A stretch of DNA of 40,321 bases from a virus. Under the pieces are notes generated by a model. That model was not told where the DNA came from and did not search any database. It saw nothing but the letters and a program-made list of their open reading frames with translations. The stretch is taken from IMG/VR virus record IMGVR_UViG_3300041964_000090, positions 1-40,321 of that record; one strand, written 5' to 3'. The position numbers and the translations under genes were made by a program. Positions 29,243-37,803 of this stretch are shown in pieces. Position 1 is the stretch's first letter. Each line of letters opens with the position of its first letter.

Positions 29243-29723
29243 TTAGAATCCGCCCGTTACACGGATACGTGGGAATGCTGTAGCAACAGCCGGGACCCAA
29301 CCTGCGACGTAAGCGCCACCGGTCACGATTTTGATTCTTTCCTCGAAGACCATTCCACCCTCGATTGCTCCACCGGGCGTATCGCCTTCGCCGTCATCCT
29401 CGGCAACAGACCAGTTCATAATGAAGCACGTCCACGAGTAAGGGTCTGACGACCATCCGTTGCAGCCGGGTCATAAGGACCGTACTTGAACTGATTCGGT
29501 CCAGCCGCAGTGATTTGCGAAATAACAGTACCGAATGGTGCATACCGAACACCAGCCGGAATAACGCTACCATCAATCAAGGTGATTCCACCAGCACCCG
29601 CCGCAGGAACGTATCCCAAGCGAATGTAGTACCCGCCATCTTGAACTCTGGATTACCGTCCGCAGACGCCTCGGTACCGCGCCCGTATCCGCCAGCATTA
29701 ATATTTCTTTGTCCAAAAGCCAT
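29243..29723 (-). pseudogene. Decoration-like head protein, broken by two single-base deletions
   Basis: Three frames read in succession give one coherent 160-residue protein: MAFGQRNINAGGYGRGTEAS..., then QDGGYYIRLGYVPAAGAGG..., then FIMNWSVAEDDGEGDTPGGA... ending in RIRVTGGF. Frames change near 29643 (TTCAAG where TTCCAAG would restore the frame) and near 29425 (GCTTCATT where GCTTTCATT would). TAGGAGA precedes the ATG at 29723. Its place between protease/scaffold and gpE-like capsid is that of the lambda decoration protein gpD; the sequence itself is not clearly gpD. Since both lesions are single-base losses at short runs, like the artefacts elsewhere, a consensus error is more likely than true decay. 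Confidence 0.75.
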
Positions 29724-29756
29724 TTTCTTAGTCTCCTAATGTTCGCGTTAAGCGCA

Positions 29757-31667
29757 TTACTCGGCGTTAGCCTCGCGCATACGAGCCGCCTGCTCTTCGA
29801 TATTCTCCCCTCGCGGGAGTTTGCCAGCAGTTTGAGACTGTCTGGACTCTTGCAAAATCCGCTTTGCCTCGGAACGATACTCGTCCCGTGTTTTTCCACC
29901 CTGCGCGGCTGCGGTGCGCCGTGCCGACTGCTGAATCAAGCCCGCTGTATCCTGTCGCTCGGTACGAGGACCAGCAGGAGCAACCGCGTCACCACCATCC
30001 GGATTCAGAACCGTCTTATCAGCCAACGTCTTATTCCGAGCAGTTTCTTCCTGAATCTCTTGCGATGTAAGACCCTGAGTACGCCGCAAAGCCTGGTCCG
30101 CGTTAATGGTTCCTGGACCATGAACACGGTTGTACTGCTTGGCGTATTCCTGAGCCAAACCTTGCCGATATTCCTTGCCAGCCTGAGCCTCTTCGAGCAT
30201 TCGCTGTAAGTCCGTAATATTCGTCACACCCGCCTGTTCCAACACAGCGACCAAAGGCGAAGCGGCAACAACAGGGGCTTGCTGAACAGGAACTACAACC
30301 GGAACCACAGTCCCCGTCCCCTCCGACCCCACGCCCGCTGGTGCAGGCTCGTTATTATCCAACCCTTGCGCGGTAGGCACTTCCGGCTCTTGTGGAGCGG
30401 CGTCTCCGCTTCCCGCGTCAGTCTGCGGAACTTCTTCTTGCGGGACAGTTTGCTCCGCTTCCTGTTCGTTATTCTCCATGTTATTCTCCTGAATAGCCTC
30501 GTTCACTTCTGGTTCAACAACCGTCTCCACGTCCACGGTCTTTTCCTCTGCCGGTGTCGCATTTTCCACATCCGACTTAACGGTTTCCGAAGATTCTTCC
30601 GATTGCTCGGTTGGGACGTTGCGCGCAGGCGCGTTCAAACTCATTGCCACCGGAACCGGTTTGGAGCCTTGATTGCCCAAAGCCAGAAGTTTATCTTTTA
30701 GTTGTTTAATGCTCATATCGTCACCAACCTCTTCCAAAAGCGATAATACTTTAGGGTCACTAAGTAAATGACCGTAAGAATGTGCGAATTGCTGGAAGTT
30801 CTCACTCGGTAGATTCTGCGCCCTTTGAATAACCTTCCGGAATCCAGCGTTAGGAACAGCGCCGTCATATACCGCACTCGTTTCCGACAAACGGAAGTTT
30901 TCTAATCGGAAAGAGGCAAAGCCATTAGGTATCCCTTGAGCCAGTGCCGCGTCTCTTTCCTCGTCCGTCATCGAGTAGTCAGTGCCGGGATAATGTTCAC
31001 AGTCCCAATCGTTTTCAAGGTCCCTTCCGCAAACATTACACACAACCACACCGTACTCGCCATGATGAAGACCCACGGAAACATCAAATAGCGACCCGCT
31101 ATTAATCATCTTGTGCAAATCGTCGGTTGAAGGACCATTCGCACCATTCGGGTGAACACCACGGTCCATGAAGAAGGCGATACGCGCCCGGTGAACTTCC
31201 TTGCCCTCTTTGTCTACAAGGTGCTCATATAAGCCTGCATACGTTCGCCCATAAGGAAGTTCCGACTGGTGACTCATCCCACCTGTTCGGTGAGAGTTCA
31301 TAAAGGCAATGCCCGAAATCGCGTCGAATGCGATATTTCTCAAGGTGCTCGGTGCGTTATAACCATATCTATCCGCCATAAACGCACTGCTCGCCGCTTC
31401 GATTTCATGGACCCAAATATCCGTCAGTTCCAATGGGGTAGCGCCTTGTGGCTGTACCGACCTTACCCACTCCAAGTGCTCTTCCGGCGTAGAAGGCATA
31501 ACTCCCGTGGAACTAACAGAGATAACTCCCTGTTCTGAACCGTCAACTTCTTGTGTAACACCGCCTGTACCCCTGACCGATACCGGACAGGTATTGACGG
31601 AAAACTTCAAACCACTTACACGGTTACGTTGTTTACATTTATCGTTATTTAGACCGGGAATCGCCAT
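29757..31667 (-). CDS. Probable prohead protease-scaffold fusion
   Basis: The protein has 636 residues. The N-terminal half (about 75-290) resembles head maturation proteases of the XkdF/prohead type: FMNSHRTGG, RIAFFMDRGVHPNG, SLFDVSVGL followed by CNVCGRDLENDWDCEHYPG, a possible Cys-X2-Cys-X9-Cys-X-His metal site. From about residue 310 the sequence is low-complexity and rich in Glu, Pro, Val and Gln, then Ala/Gln-rich helical at 460-636 (YAKQYNRVHGPG, KRILQESRQ). Such a protease domain joined to a scaffold-like tail matches the lambda C/Nu3 layout. It lies between portal and decoration genes. A catalytic triad could not be assigned from sequence alone. Confidence 0.65.
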   Translation of the reverse strand: MAIPGLNNDKCKQRNRVSGLKFSVNTCPVSVRGTGGVTQEVDGSEQGVISVSSTGVMPSTPEEHLEWVRSVQPQGATPLELTDIWVHEIEAASSAFMADRYGYNAPSTLRNIAFDAISGIAFMNSHRTGGMSHQSELPYGRTYAGLYEHLVDKEGKEVHRARIAFFMDRGVHPNGANGPSTDDLHKMINSGSLFDVSVGLHHGEYGVVVCNVCGRDLENDWDCEHYPGTDYSMTDEERDAALAQGIPNGFASFRLENFRLSETSAVYDGAVPNAGFRKVIQRAQNLPSENFQQFAHSYGHLLSDPKVLSLLEEVGDDMSIKQLKDKLLALGNQGSKPVPVAMSLNAPARNVPTEQSEESSETVKSDVENATPAEEKTVDVETVVEPEVNEAIQENNMENNEQEAEQTVPQEEVPQTDAGSGDAAPQEPEVPTAQGLDNNEPAPAGVGSEGTGTVVPVVVPVQQAPVVAASPLVAVLEQAGVTNITDLQRMLEEAQAGKEYRQGLAQEYAKQYNRVHGPGTINADQALRRTQGLTSQEIQEETARNKTLADKTVLNPDGGDAVAPAGPRTERQDTAGLIQQSARRTAAAQGGKTRDEYRSEAKRILQESRQSQTAGKLPRGENIEEQAARMREANAE

Positions 31668-31712
31668 TGTTATTCTCTCTTATCTCTTCCGCAACTTGAT
31701 TAATGGGAGCGG

Positions 31713-33266
31713 CTATAATCTTCTGCGTTTCCCTTTGGACCGAACAAGTCTTACTTTAGAACGATTGTTCAGTCCGTTCCCATTATCAAGTTTGCCTAAG
31801 TTGTTGTTTTTTCTTCTTAAATCTCCATCAATTTTGCTTGCGTCGTCGTTATTTGGTAATTCTGGCTCGATTTTGTCGTTTGACGCCCTTCCTCGCTGTC
31901 CATTTACGGGTTGCTTGGAATCTCCAACCGCTTCTGTGCCGGTTATTTCTATGGAGGCGTCGTCTTGTGAAATCCAACCCTCATCGCGTTTGAACGCCGC
32001 AGTCTTCGCTTCGATACTTGCCGCTCTTGCCGCAGTAAGTCTTTCTTCCGTAGCAATTGCGTCAAACTCGAAGATAATATCCTGCATACGAACTTCTCGG
32101 TCGTACCCCATCGCCCATAATCCAACGTATAGGGAACGCTGGATTATATGCCGAGCCATATCTTGAAACCGCTTCAAGCCGCTATTGAAGATAGCCATCT
32201 GAACGGTGCCGTGAGTTTCAGTGGTACCTTCATTGCTTCCCATAAACACGGGAAGCATTTTAAGAGCAGCATAGATTTCCTTCTTACAAAGTTCGGCGAC
32301 ACCTGTAATTGGGAACGAAGTATTACCCCTGCTTTGAGAAGTCAGTTTAAGAAGGTCAAGGTGAGCAATGAGAGCGTCGGGGTCACGTTTCCCCTCCATT
32401 CGATATGCGTCAGCAAAACGTCGAACTTGTGCAAGCGCCCAGGCGAAGAACTCATCGTGGTAACGGACCCTCTCATCGGCGTCCATCTGTTCCCACGCTT
32501 TATATAACCCTTCCCATGACACTTCACCATCAATAAATCCCCAAGCAGAGTGGTGAAGGAATACCTGTAGTTCCTGATAGAATCTTAACCAGAACGGGAT
32601 AATTTGGAGAGCAGGAGCAACCGGCGCTCTACCATATAAATCATCATCCACGCCGATATAGGTGATAAGGTTTGGGTTAAGTTCTCTCCATCTTTCTTTT
32701 GCTCTGGGTTGTAACTGTCCGATTCTCCATCGTCGTCTATTCGTATCTTCTTCGTCATATCTAAACTCAATCGTGGTAGGTTCAACCGCGACAATATCAT
32801 CCAGACCATTCAATTCCGGGGTAAGAACGGTCTCGGCACACATAGCGCCCTTCATATAAGCCGATAACAAAAGGGTGTTGATAAAGGAGTTAGGACCACC
32901 CATTGCGCCGGGGATTTCACTATCCACACCCCGGTTGGCACGACCAAACATTTCATTGACAAGACGCGTCCCGTCAACGTCAATCTTGCCATCAGGGTGA
33001 CGCAGTTCCAAACTCCATCCAGGATTAGCAAGACGTAAGACGTTATGCAGTGCCAAGCCCACGTCTGGTGATATTTCGGGAAGAATGTCGAGCAGGAGAT
33101 AAGGGTCTATTGCCCACCAGTCAATGTTTTCCAGTGTTACCTGTACTTTAGACCGGCGTGGGATTCTGCCGCGCATTTCAGGAGGACCTAAAGTGGTTCT
33201 GCCAATTCCACCTAATCCCGCTGAAACTGCTTGAGATAGTATATTTGCGCTTCCTGCTTCTGCCAT
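31713..33266 (-). CDS. Portal protein
   Basis: The protein has 517 residues, the usual portal length. It has early TLENIDWWAIDPYLLLDI, a WSLELRHPDG region, then TIEFRYDEE, RRRWRIGQLQP and a helical part with AWGFIDGEVSWEGLYKAWEQM. Residues 330-380 include the stretch LLKLTSQSRGNTSFP, then ELCKKEIYAALKMLPVFMGSNEGTTETHGTVQMAIF, typical of DUF935/SPP1 gp6-like portals. The C-terminus is basic (RSKVRLVRSKGKRRR). It lies 13 bases downstream of the TerL gene, the normal place. It forms the dodecameric channel at one capsid vertex. Confidence 0.85.
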   Translation of the reverse strand: MAEAGSANILSQAVSAGLGGIGRTTLGPPEMRGRIPRRSKVQVTLENIDWWAIDPYLLLDILPEISPDVGLALHNVLRLANPGWSLELRHPDGKIDVDGTRLVNEMFGRANRGVDSEIPGAMGGPNSFINTLLLSAYMKGAMCAETVLTPELNGLDDIVAVEPTTIEFRYDEEDTNRRRWRIGQLQPRAKERWRELNPNLITYIGVDDDLYGRAPVAPALQIIPFWLRFYQELQVFLHHSAWGFIDGEVSWEGLYKAWEQMDADERVRYHDEFFAWALAQVRRFADAYRMEGKRDPDALIAHLDLLKLTSQSRGNTSFPITGVAELCKKEIYAALKMLPVFMGSNEGTTETHGTVQMAIFNSGLKRFQDMARHIIQRSLYVGLWAMGYDREVRMQDIIFEFDAIATEERLTAARAASIEAKTAAFKRDEGWISQDDASIEITGTEAVGDSKQPVNGQRGRASNDKIEPELPNNDDASKIDGDLRRKNNNLGKLDNGNGLNNRSKVRLVRSKGKRRRL

Positions 33267-33279
33267 AAAGAATTATTCC

Positions 33280-35409
33280 TTAAAAGATACCCAAACTCTC
33301 ACCACTTATAATACCGGAGTAGCCCATTTCGTCTTCATAATCACGATAACCATCGTAACTTCTGGCTCTTGGGTTTCTTCTTTCAAAAGCAGTGCCGGGT
33401 AAATCATCCGGCAGTGCTATATGACCCGCACTTCTTGCAATATTCGCGGATGATAAGCGGAATGAAGAGGCATGACTATCAGCAAACGCAAGGTTCAGAG
33501 CGTCAGCGTCATCCGGAGAACGACCGATACGTTTCTTGGTAACGACTTTGCGTTCAACGACACGGCGTCCGTGGTCATCAAGTGTCCACTCAGGTGCCTT
33601 TAACTGTTTTTCTAAAATATCCTTCGACTCTTTGGATAGTCTCGAAAGGTCTACACCGCCCTTTGCTGCAAGTGCCGCTGTGTGGAACCAGAGTTCGCTA
33701 CGCCGTTTGAAATACTTCTTACCGTCTCTGGCATTGGAACTGGCTCTTACCGGAACAAAGTTATAACCCTTCTTCTGGTCAACTACGCCACCGCCAACAC
33801 CATCGTCGTCAATCTTGCAACGAACAGAGGTAGGCTGCATTCCAATTTGCCCACCCCAATGAGCACATAAGTCTTTAAGGTGTCGTTCTGTGCGGTCTGT
33901 CAACCATCCGTTATAAGTTTCGTGGTCGAGAACCGCGCTGCCACGACGTATAATGAACGAAGTGTTGTCAGAACCTTCGCGAGCAACGTCACAACCTATT
34001 TCAACCGGTTCGTCTGGAATGGGCTGTTGTACCAATGCGTTTTCCCACATCATTTCGGTCCATACGGAGTTGCTACCCTGTGTTGGGAATAATCCGAGCA
34101 CACGAGATTCAAACAGGGGACCGGGGCGATACCAACGGGGATGATTCTCCTCGTTATCCGGGAATGCTTTATTGCCGGGAGGAGGATATAGGAAGTCGTT
34201 TACGGTAGCCTCTGAAGCCGAGATAGGGGTACACCACGGGTCGGCTCCACGTACCATATCGTCTACCCACTGCAACTGTACAGCGCCAGGGAATACCGGT
34301 GGTAAACCTTGTAATTCGGCAAGAATGTTGGGATGGTCGAGCGCGGATATACGAACAACGTCCCACTTACCGCCTTTATATTCTTGATATACACGGGAAG
34401 ATATGTTGGTAGGGTTAAAGATAGCCAACATATAGCGACCTTCGGACAACATCATACCGCTGGCAGCGTCCCAGAACGGGGCAAGGATACCGGTTGCCTC
34501 ATCGAACAGGATAAGCATGTGTTTATTGTGTCTACCCTGAAACGATTCAGCGTTAGCGGCTGTATATCCCAATGCGAAGTGTGCCGCATCGGTACCCATA
34601 TAAGGGGTCTTCGGTTGGATATAAGGGTTATCCGCCCATTGGGTACGAACTTCCTTCCATAGCACCTGAGACACCTGTGAGGCGGTAGGAGCGGTCGTGA
34701 GGGTTGTTCCGGGGTCAAAGCACATGAATGACCAGAGTACGAGACCGCCTGAAAGATAAGTATTGTGCTCGTACAGGTCGGTAAGATAGGTATGATATTG
34801 TGGAACTTCTACACCTACCGTTTGTTTCATCCCTGCGTAGTCAACGCCTCGAACTGCTTCCCATCTACATCCAGGTGGCGGTGCGTTATCGTTCCACTTC
34901 CCCTTGTATGTGCCCGTGGGGTCTGCGACGGCGATTCTGTCGCCCGCCTTAATCTTGATTACAGGGCACCACCCGACGCCATCCTTCCATAACGGGTGTT
35001 GGGCGTTTCTTTCTACCGTCTTTCCACTATCGGTGGTAACTTTGTATACTGCTTCTATCTTATTTAACTCGGCACGGGCACTTGTGACGATGTGGGTGCC
35101 AGTTATGGGGTCAATGGTCTTAACATCGAACCCTTTACCTACGAGGTCTCCGAACTGCCGTGGTTTTGACTCTCCGGGAAGTGTTATAACGTCGTCATGG
35201 GCAGCACACTTTCCGACTCCGTGGGAAGCAGGCACGAGTACGCGTCTCTTCCCCCCGTTAATGAGTTTTTGAGCGACTTCTATCTGCTTGCTCCACCACG
35301 TTACCGGTGAGCCATCAGCGTTTCTAAGGTTCTTGTGGATGAAAAAGTACGGGTCCTGCTGGTAAAGCCGCAGGAGTTTTTGACTCTTCAAACTCTTCAA
35401 TAAGTGCAT
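33280..35409 (-). CDS. Terminase large subunit interrupted by a mini-intein
   Basis: The ORF codes for 709 residues. Residues 68-216 are an intein (listed separately), and removing it leaves a 560-residue terminase. The joined exteins restore a Walker A motif, SHGVGK joined to TYLSGG. Walker B is ILFDEA (300-305), the coupling motif is IFNPTN (330-335), and the nuclease acidic residues are in GCDVAREGSDN (D474), KIDDDGVGGG (D534-536) and SPDDADALN (D633, D634, D636). This is the ATP-driven packaging motor and endonuclease. The ATG at 35409 overlaps the TerS-like gene by 86 bases; a downstream non-ATG start is possible. The portal gene follows 13 bases later. Confidence 0.9.
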   Translation of the reverse strand: MHLLKSLKSQKLLRLYQQDPYFFIHKNLRNADGSPVTWWSKQIEVAQKLINGGKRRVLVPASHGVGKCAAHDDVITLPGESKPRQFGDLVGKGFDVKTIDPITGTHIVTSARAELNKIEAVYKVTTDSGKTVERNAQHPLWKDGVGWCPVIKIKAGDRIAVADPTGTYKGKWNDNAPPPGCRWEAVRGVDYAGMKQTVGVEVPQYHTYLTDLYEHNTYLSGGLVLWSFMCFDPGTTLTTAPTASQVSQVLWKEVRTQWADNPYIQPKTPYMGTDAAHFALGYTAANAESFQGRHNKHMLILFDEATGILAPFWDAASGMMLSEGRYMLAIFNPTNISSRVYQEYKGGKWDVVRISALDHPNILAELQGLPPVFPGAVQLQWVDDMVRGADPWCTPISASEATVNDFLYPPPGNKAFPDNEENHPRWYRPGPLFESRVLGLFPTQGSNSVWTEMMWENALVQQPIPDEPVEIGCDVAREGSDNTSFIIRRGSAVLDHETYNGWLTDRTERHLKDLCAHWGGQIGMQPTSVRCKIDDDGVGGGVVDQKKGYNFVPVRASSNARDGKKYFKRRSELWFHTAALAAKGGVDLSRLSKESKDILEKQLKAPEWTLDDHGRRVVERKVVTKKRIGRSPDDADALNLAFADSHASSFRLSSANIARSAGHIALPDDLPGTAFERRNPRARSYDGYRDYEDEMGYSGIISGESLGIF
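34762..35208 (-). other. Mini-intein (149 residues) inside the TerL Walker A motif
   Basis: The element starts with Cys68 (CAAHDDVITLPG, block A) directly after SHGVGK and ends with His215-Asn216, followed by Thr217 as the +1 nucleophile. Block B is TTDSGKTVERNAQHPLW (125-141) with the conserved His138, and block F is VPQYHTYLTDLYEHN (202-216). No LAGLIDADG or HNH homing endonuclease is present, so it is a splicing-only mini-intein. Insertion separates Lys67 from Thr217 of the ATP-binding loop, so the motor would be inactive until splicing. Inteins at this site fit the known preference for invariant active-site motifs. Confidence 0.9.
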
Positions 35410-36040
35410 CTATCTCTTCTTCGCTCATTTCGTTAATCTTGCCGACCGCTGGAACGGTTTTCGCGTCACCTCCACCCTCCGTTTGTGCCAAGTCAATCTG
35501 AGGTGTTTCGGTTGCGCTACGAGACAACTTAGTAGCAATGTCAACCACTTTTGGAACATCGCTCATCGTCCACTTAGCAGGGGCGATAGTAACCGTCTTA
35601 CCATCCTCTTGAATCGTCTTTTGAGTAATGGGGAAGGCAAGCATTGCACGCGCCTTCTTCAATAACTCCTGCGACAATTCCCACTCTTCTTCCCGTTGGG
35701 CACGGCGACGATTCGCCCATTCTTCCGCTTCCTTGTCCAAAGCCTTCTGCTTGGCGACTTCGGAAGCACGAGACATGTATCTATCGTACTCTTTAACTCG
35801 TTCTATCCACTTAAACTTTTCTCGCCAGTCGTTCCATGTACCATTAGCGGTCATATTTCTGTCGGTACTATTCTTATACTTTCGATAGGCGGCATTAACC
35901 GACCGCCTTCCATTATCATCGCGAGTGTCTCTATACAGACAAAACGCGTTGAAGGCTTCGGCACTCTCGTTATCCAGGCGATTGAAACTAATGTTTTCAA
36001 GGTCGTCGCCCAAGACTTCTTTTTGTTCCGTAATGCTCAT
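35324..36040 (-). CDS. Putative terminase small subunit
   Basis: The protein has 238 residues. The start (ATG at 36040) overlaps the ParB-like gene by four bases (ATGA). Residues 17-60 have the pattern seen in DNA-binding small terminases and homologues (FNRLDNESAEAFNAFCLYRD, SVNAAYRKYKNS, WNDWREKFKWIERVKEYD), then a long basic-acidic helix (90-135), and an acidic C-terminal region that may contact TerL. It lies directly upstream of terL. The call is by order and general pattern; a specific family is not certain. Confidence 0.7.
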   Translation of the reverse strand: MSITEQKEVLGDDLENISFNRLDNESAEAFNAFCLYRDTRDDNGRRSVNAAYRKYKNSTDRNMTANGTWNDWREKFKWIERVKEYDRYMSRASEVAKQKALDKEAEEWANRRRAQREEEWELSQELLKKARAMLAFPITQKTIQEDGKTVTIAPAKWTMSDVPKVVDIATKLSRSATETPQIDLAQTEGGGDAKTVPAVGKINEMSEEEIDALIEEFEESKTPAALPAGPVLFHPQEP

Positions 36041-36702
36041 AGATTAAGACGCCTTCGGATTTCCGCTACAACGATTTCCTTGCTAATATCCGGTATCTGA
36101 CACTCTAACTCAGCCGCCATATCTTGTTTGAGTTTAAGTTCCCAATCCTTGAACTCTTGTCTTTCGAGTATGAAACGATAAGGTCCTACCGCCACTCCTA
36201 AGTCTTCCTCATCCCCTTCTTCGCCGGGTGATTCTTCATCGCCCAAATCCGGGTCTTCTTCCTCGGTTTCCTCGGCTTCCGGGATTGCGTCGAGTAATGC
36301 TCGGAGTTCCTCATCTGTCCATAAGCCCTCCAATGGAACCCCTTCGGCTTCCATCCGCTTGATAACCTCAATATCCCAACCTTCGGCAAGTTCCGCCGCC
36401 CTGTTATCAAACAACGCAATGCGTGCCTTCATTACCGGAGTGAGATTCTTGCGTCTGACAGCGATTACCTCATCACCATCCGCGTCAACGATTCGCACCT
36501 TTTCCAAGCCCGCCTGTCCAGCCGCCTCAATCGTGGCATTACCTGCCAACACAACATTCTCTTCGTCTATGAGAACAGAACGTCCAAAGCCAACCTCTTG
36601 AATGGCGTCAGCAATCGTACCGACGTTCCGAGGATTATGCACACGAGCATTAGCCGGGTCCGGTATCAATTCGCCTAAAGATACGATTGTTTCTTCCGCC
36701 AT
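36037..36702 (-). CDS. ParB-like nuclease domain protein
   Basis: The protein has 221 residues. Residues 5-90 match the ParB/Srx-like N-terminal domain: VSLGELIPDPANARVHNPRN, TIADAIQEVGFGRSVLID, VLAGNATIEAAGQAG. These carry the usual N-R-H and G-N(H)-AT positions. Residues 95-125 form a helical extension with ALFDNRAAELAEGWD; 145-180 is very acidic; 185-221 is a helical C-terminus. Such proteins often sit next to phage terminase genes and may act in DNA binding or nicking during packaging. It abuts the previous gene (TAAATG) and overlaps the next by four bases, so it is in one translational unit. Confidence 0.85.
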   Translation of the reverse strand: MAEETIVSLGELIPDPANARVHNPRNVGTIADAIQEVGFGRSVLIDEENVVLAGNATIEAAGQAGLEKVRIVDADGDEVIAVRRKNLTPVMKARIALFDNRAAELAEGWDIEVIKRMEAEGVPLEGLWTDEELRALLDAIPEAEETEEEDPDLGDEESPGEEGDEEDLGVAVGPYRFILERQEFKDWELKLKQDMAAELECQIPDISKEIVVAEIRRRLNL

Positions 36703-37257
36703 TTACTTAACGTCCTCGAAATAATGCCCCCGTCGTATCCACTGATTCGACCAGCCTATCAACTCACGGTGAGAGGCAGACATTTCAGCATAAGCGTCTA
36801 TCGTTTTCCGGTTGGGTTTAACTTGTAACATTTTGGAAGATTCGTGGATAGCAGAAGCAAACTCGGAAGCGGGTATTTGTACGGGAGGAGGTAATGACAC
36901 AATATCCCAACGACGACGAGCCTCAAGGTATTTCAATAACGCTCTAAGAACGGATTTTTTATCAGGACCGGTATCTTTGCCGATGTTCTGCTGGTATCTT
37001 CTGCCTATAGTAACCAGTTCAGCGTGAGTATCTCGCATATCAATCAGATGTTTCTCGTAAGAAGCGCCTTCCCCCTTTGGAAGTCTTCTGTTGATAACAT
37101 CCGCAACCACTACATTCGCGTATTCTGGTCCGAATGATTCGGTTTCAGGGTTTCCATCAGATACGGCAAGATAATCCGCACTCGCTTTTATGTGACGAAG
37201 CACGGAACGCAATACCGCATACCCCAAAGGACTCAAATCTTCCTTGATAGACGACAT
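36703..37257 (-). CDS. Hypothetical protein, first gene of the packaging/head operon
   Basis: The protein has 184 residues, mostly helical, with no recognised domain. It has LGYAVLRSVLRHIKASADYLAVSDG near the start and AYAEMSASHRELIGWSNQWIRRGHYFEDV at the end. AGGGAA lies nine bases before the ATG. A consensus-like promoter ends about 30 bases upstream of the start, and the ParB-like gene follows without a gap. It could be an additional packaging or DNA-binding accessory protein. Confidence 0.8.
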   Translation of the reverse strand: MSSIKEDLSPLGYAVLRSVLRHIKASADYLAVSDGNPETESFGPEYANVVVADVINRRLPKGEGASYEKHLIDMRDTHAELVTIGRRYQQNIGKDTGPDKKSVLRALLKYLEARRRWDIVSLPPPVQIPASEFASAIHESSKMLQVKPNRKTIDAYAEMSASHRELIGWSNQWIRRGHYFEDVK

Positions 37258-37288
37258 TTAATGTTCCCTAATAAATATTGCCATAAAA

Positions 37289-37318
37289 CGTATATTTATG
37301 TATTGAGTAATGTGTCAA
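37289..37318 (-). promoter_or_regulatory. Sigma70-like promoter for the packaging/head operon
   Basis: On the minus strand TTGACA (37313-37318) is followed after 18 bases by TATACG (37289-37294). The -35 is a perfect consensus and the -10 matches at four of six. It lies between the terminator at 37329-37366 and the first gene start at 37257. Confidence 0.7.
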
Positions 37319-37328
37319 CCCCTTGATA

Positions 37329-37366
37329 TAAAAATAACCCGATAAAGACCTAATCCTCTATCGGGT
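37329..37366 (-). terminator. Rho-independent terminator after the 107-residue gene
   Basis: ACCCGATA (37337-37344) pairs with 37359-37366 across a 14-base loop. It is followed on the minus strand by TTATTTTTA. It separates the small-gene region from the packaging/head operon. Confidence 0.8.
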
Positions 37367-37404
37367 ATTACCTACTGGTTATATTTTGACCGTTTTCCTA
37401 TAAT

Positions 37405-37728
37405 CTATAGGCTATCTTCGTCTTCGTTATCCTTGTGGCGCTTGACACGTCTTCCTTTATAGCGAAAGTATGCCCTTGCTCTCGCTCTCTCGACCTTTTC
37501 AATAAAGGCATAAATATCATCAAGGAACATCGTGCCGTTAATGATATTATTGACATTAAACTTACGACTGTACACCGCTTGGCGGCGAGTTTCGTGAGTA
37601 ACAGGGTTCTCGTGGTCATATTCGCACCGAATGCGGAACTCGTGAGCGTCATCTTCTTCTAATTCGAGTTTCCAGCCGGGTTTATATGCTACCTTAGCAA
37701 TCACTACCCAACAATCATCTAACGTCAT
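37405..37728 (-). CDS. Hypothetical protein, paralog of the 102-residue protein
   Basis: The protein has 107 residues. Its start (MTLDDC, then YKPGWKLE) and length match the protein at 38981-39289 (MTVDDC, YKSGWKFG); both also share a small helical part (DDIYAFIEKVERARARAYF against DKLYDLIEDIENCSRQNSF) and a following basic KG.R motif. TAGGAGA lies eight bases before the ATG. No function is known. The pair probably arose by duplication. Confidence 0.8.
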   Translation of the reverse strand: MTLDDCWVVIAKVAYKPGWKLELEEDDAHEFRIRCEYDHENPVTHETRRQAVYSRKFNVNNIINGTMFLDDIYAFIEKVERARARAYFRYKGRRVKRHKDNEDEDSL

Positions 37729-37740
37729 AAAAGTCTCCTA

Positions 37741-37782
37741 AAAAAGAAAGGGTGTACAACGATGGCACGCTGTACACCCTTC
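37741..37782 (-). terminator. Rho-independent terminator after the acidic paralog
   Basis: AAGGGTGTAC (37749-37758) pairs perfectly with 37773-37782 across a 14-base loop. It is followed by TTCTTTTTT on the minus strand. It is a strong canonical terminator. Confidence 0.9.
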
Positions 37783-37803
37783 TGCTCTTCCTGCGACCGT
37801 TGA

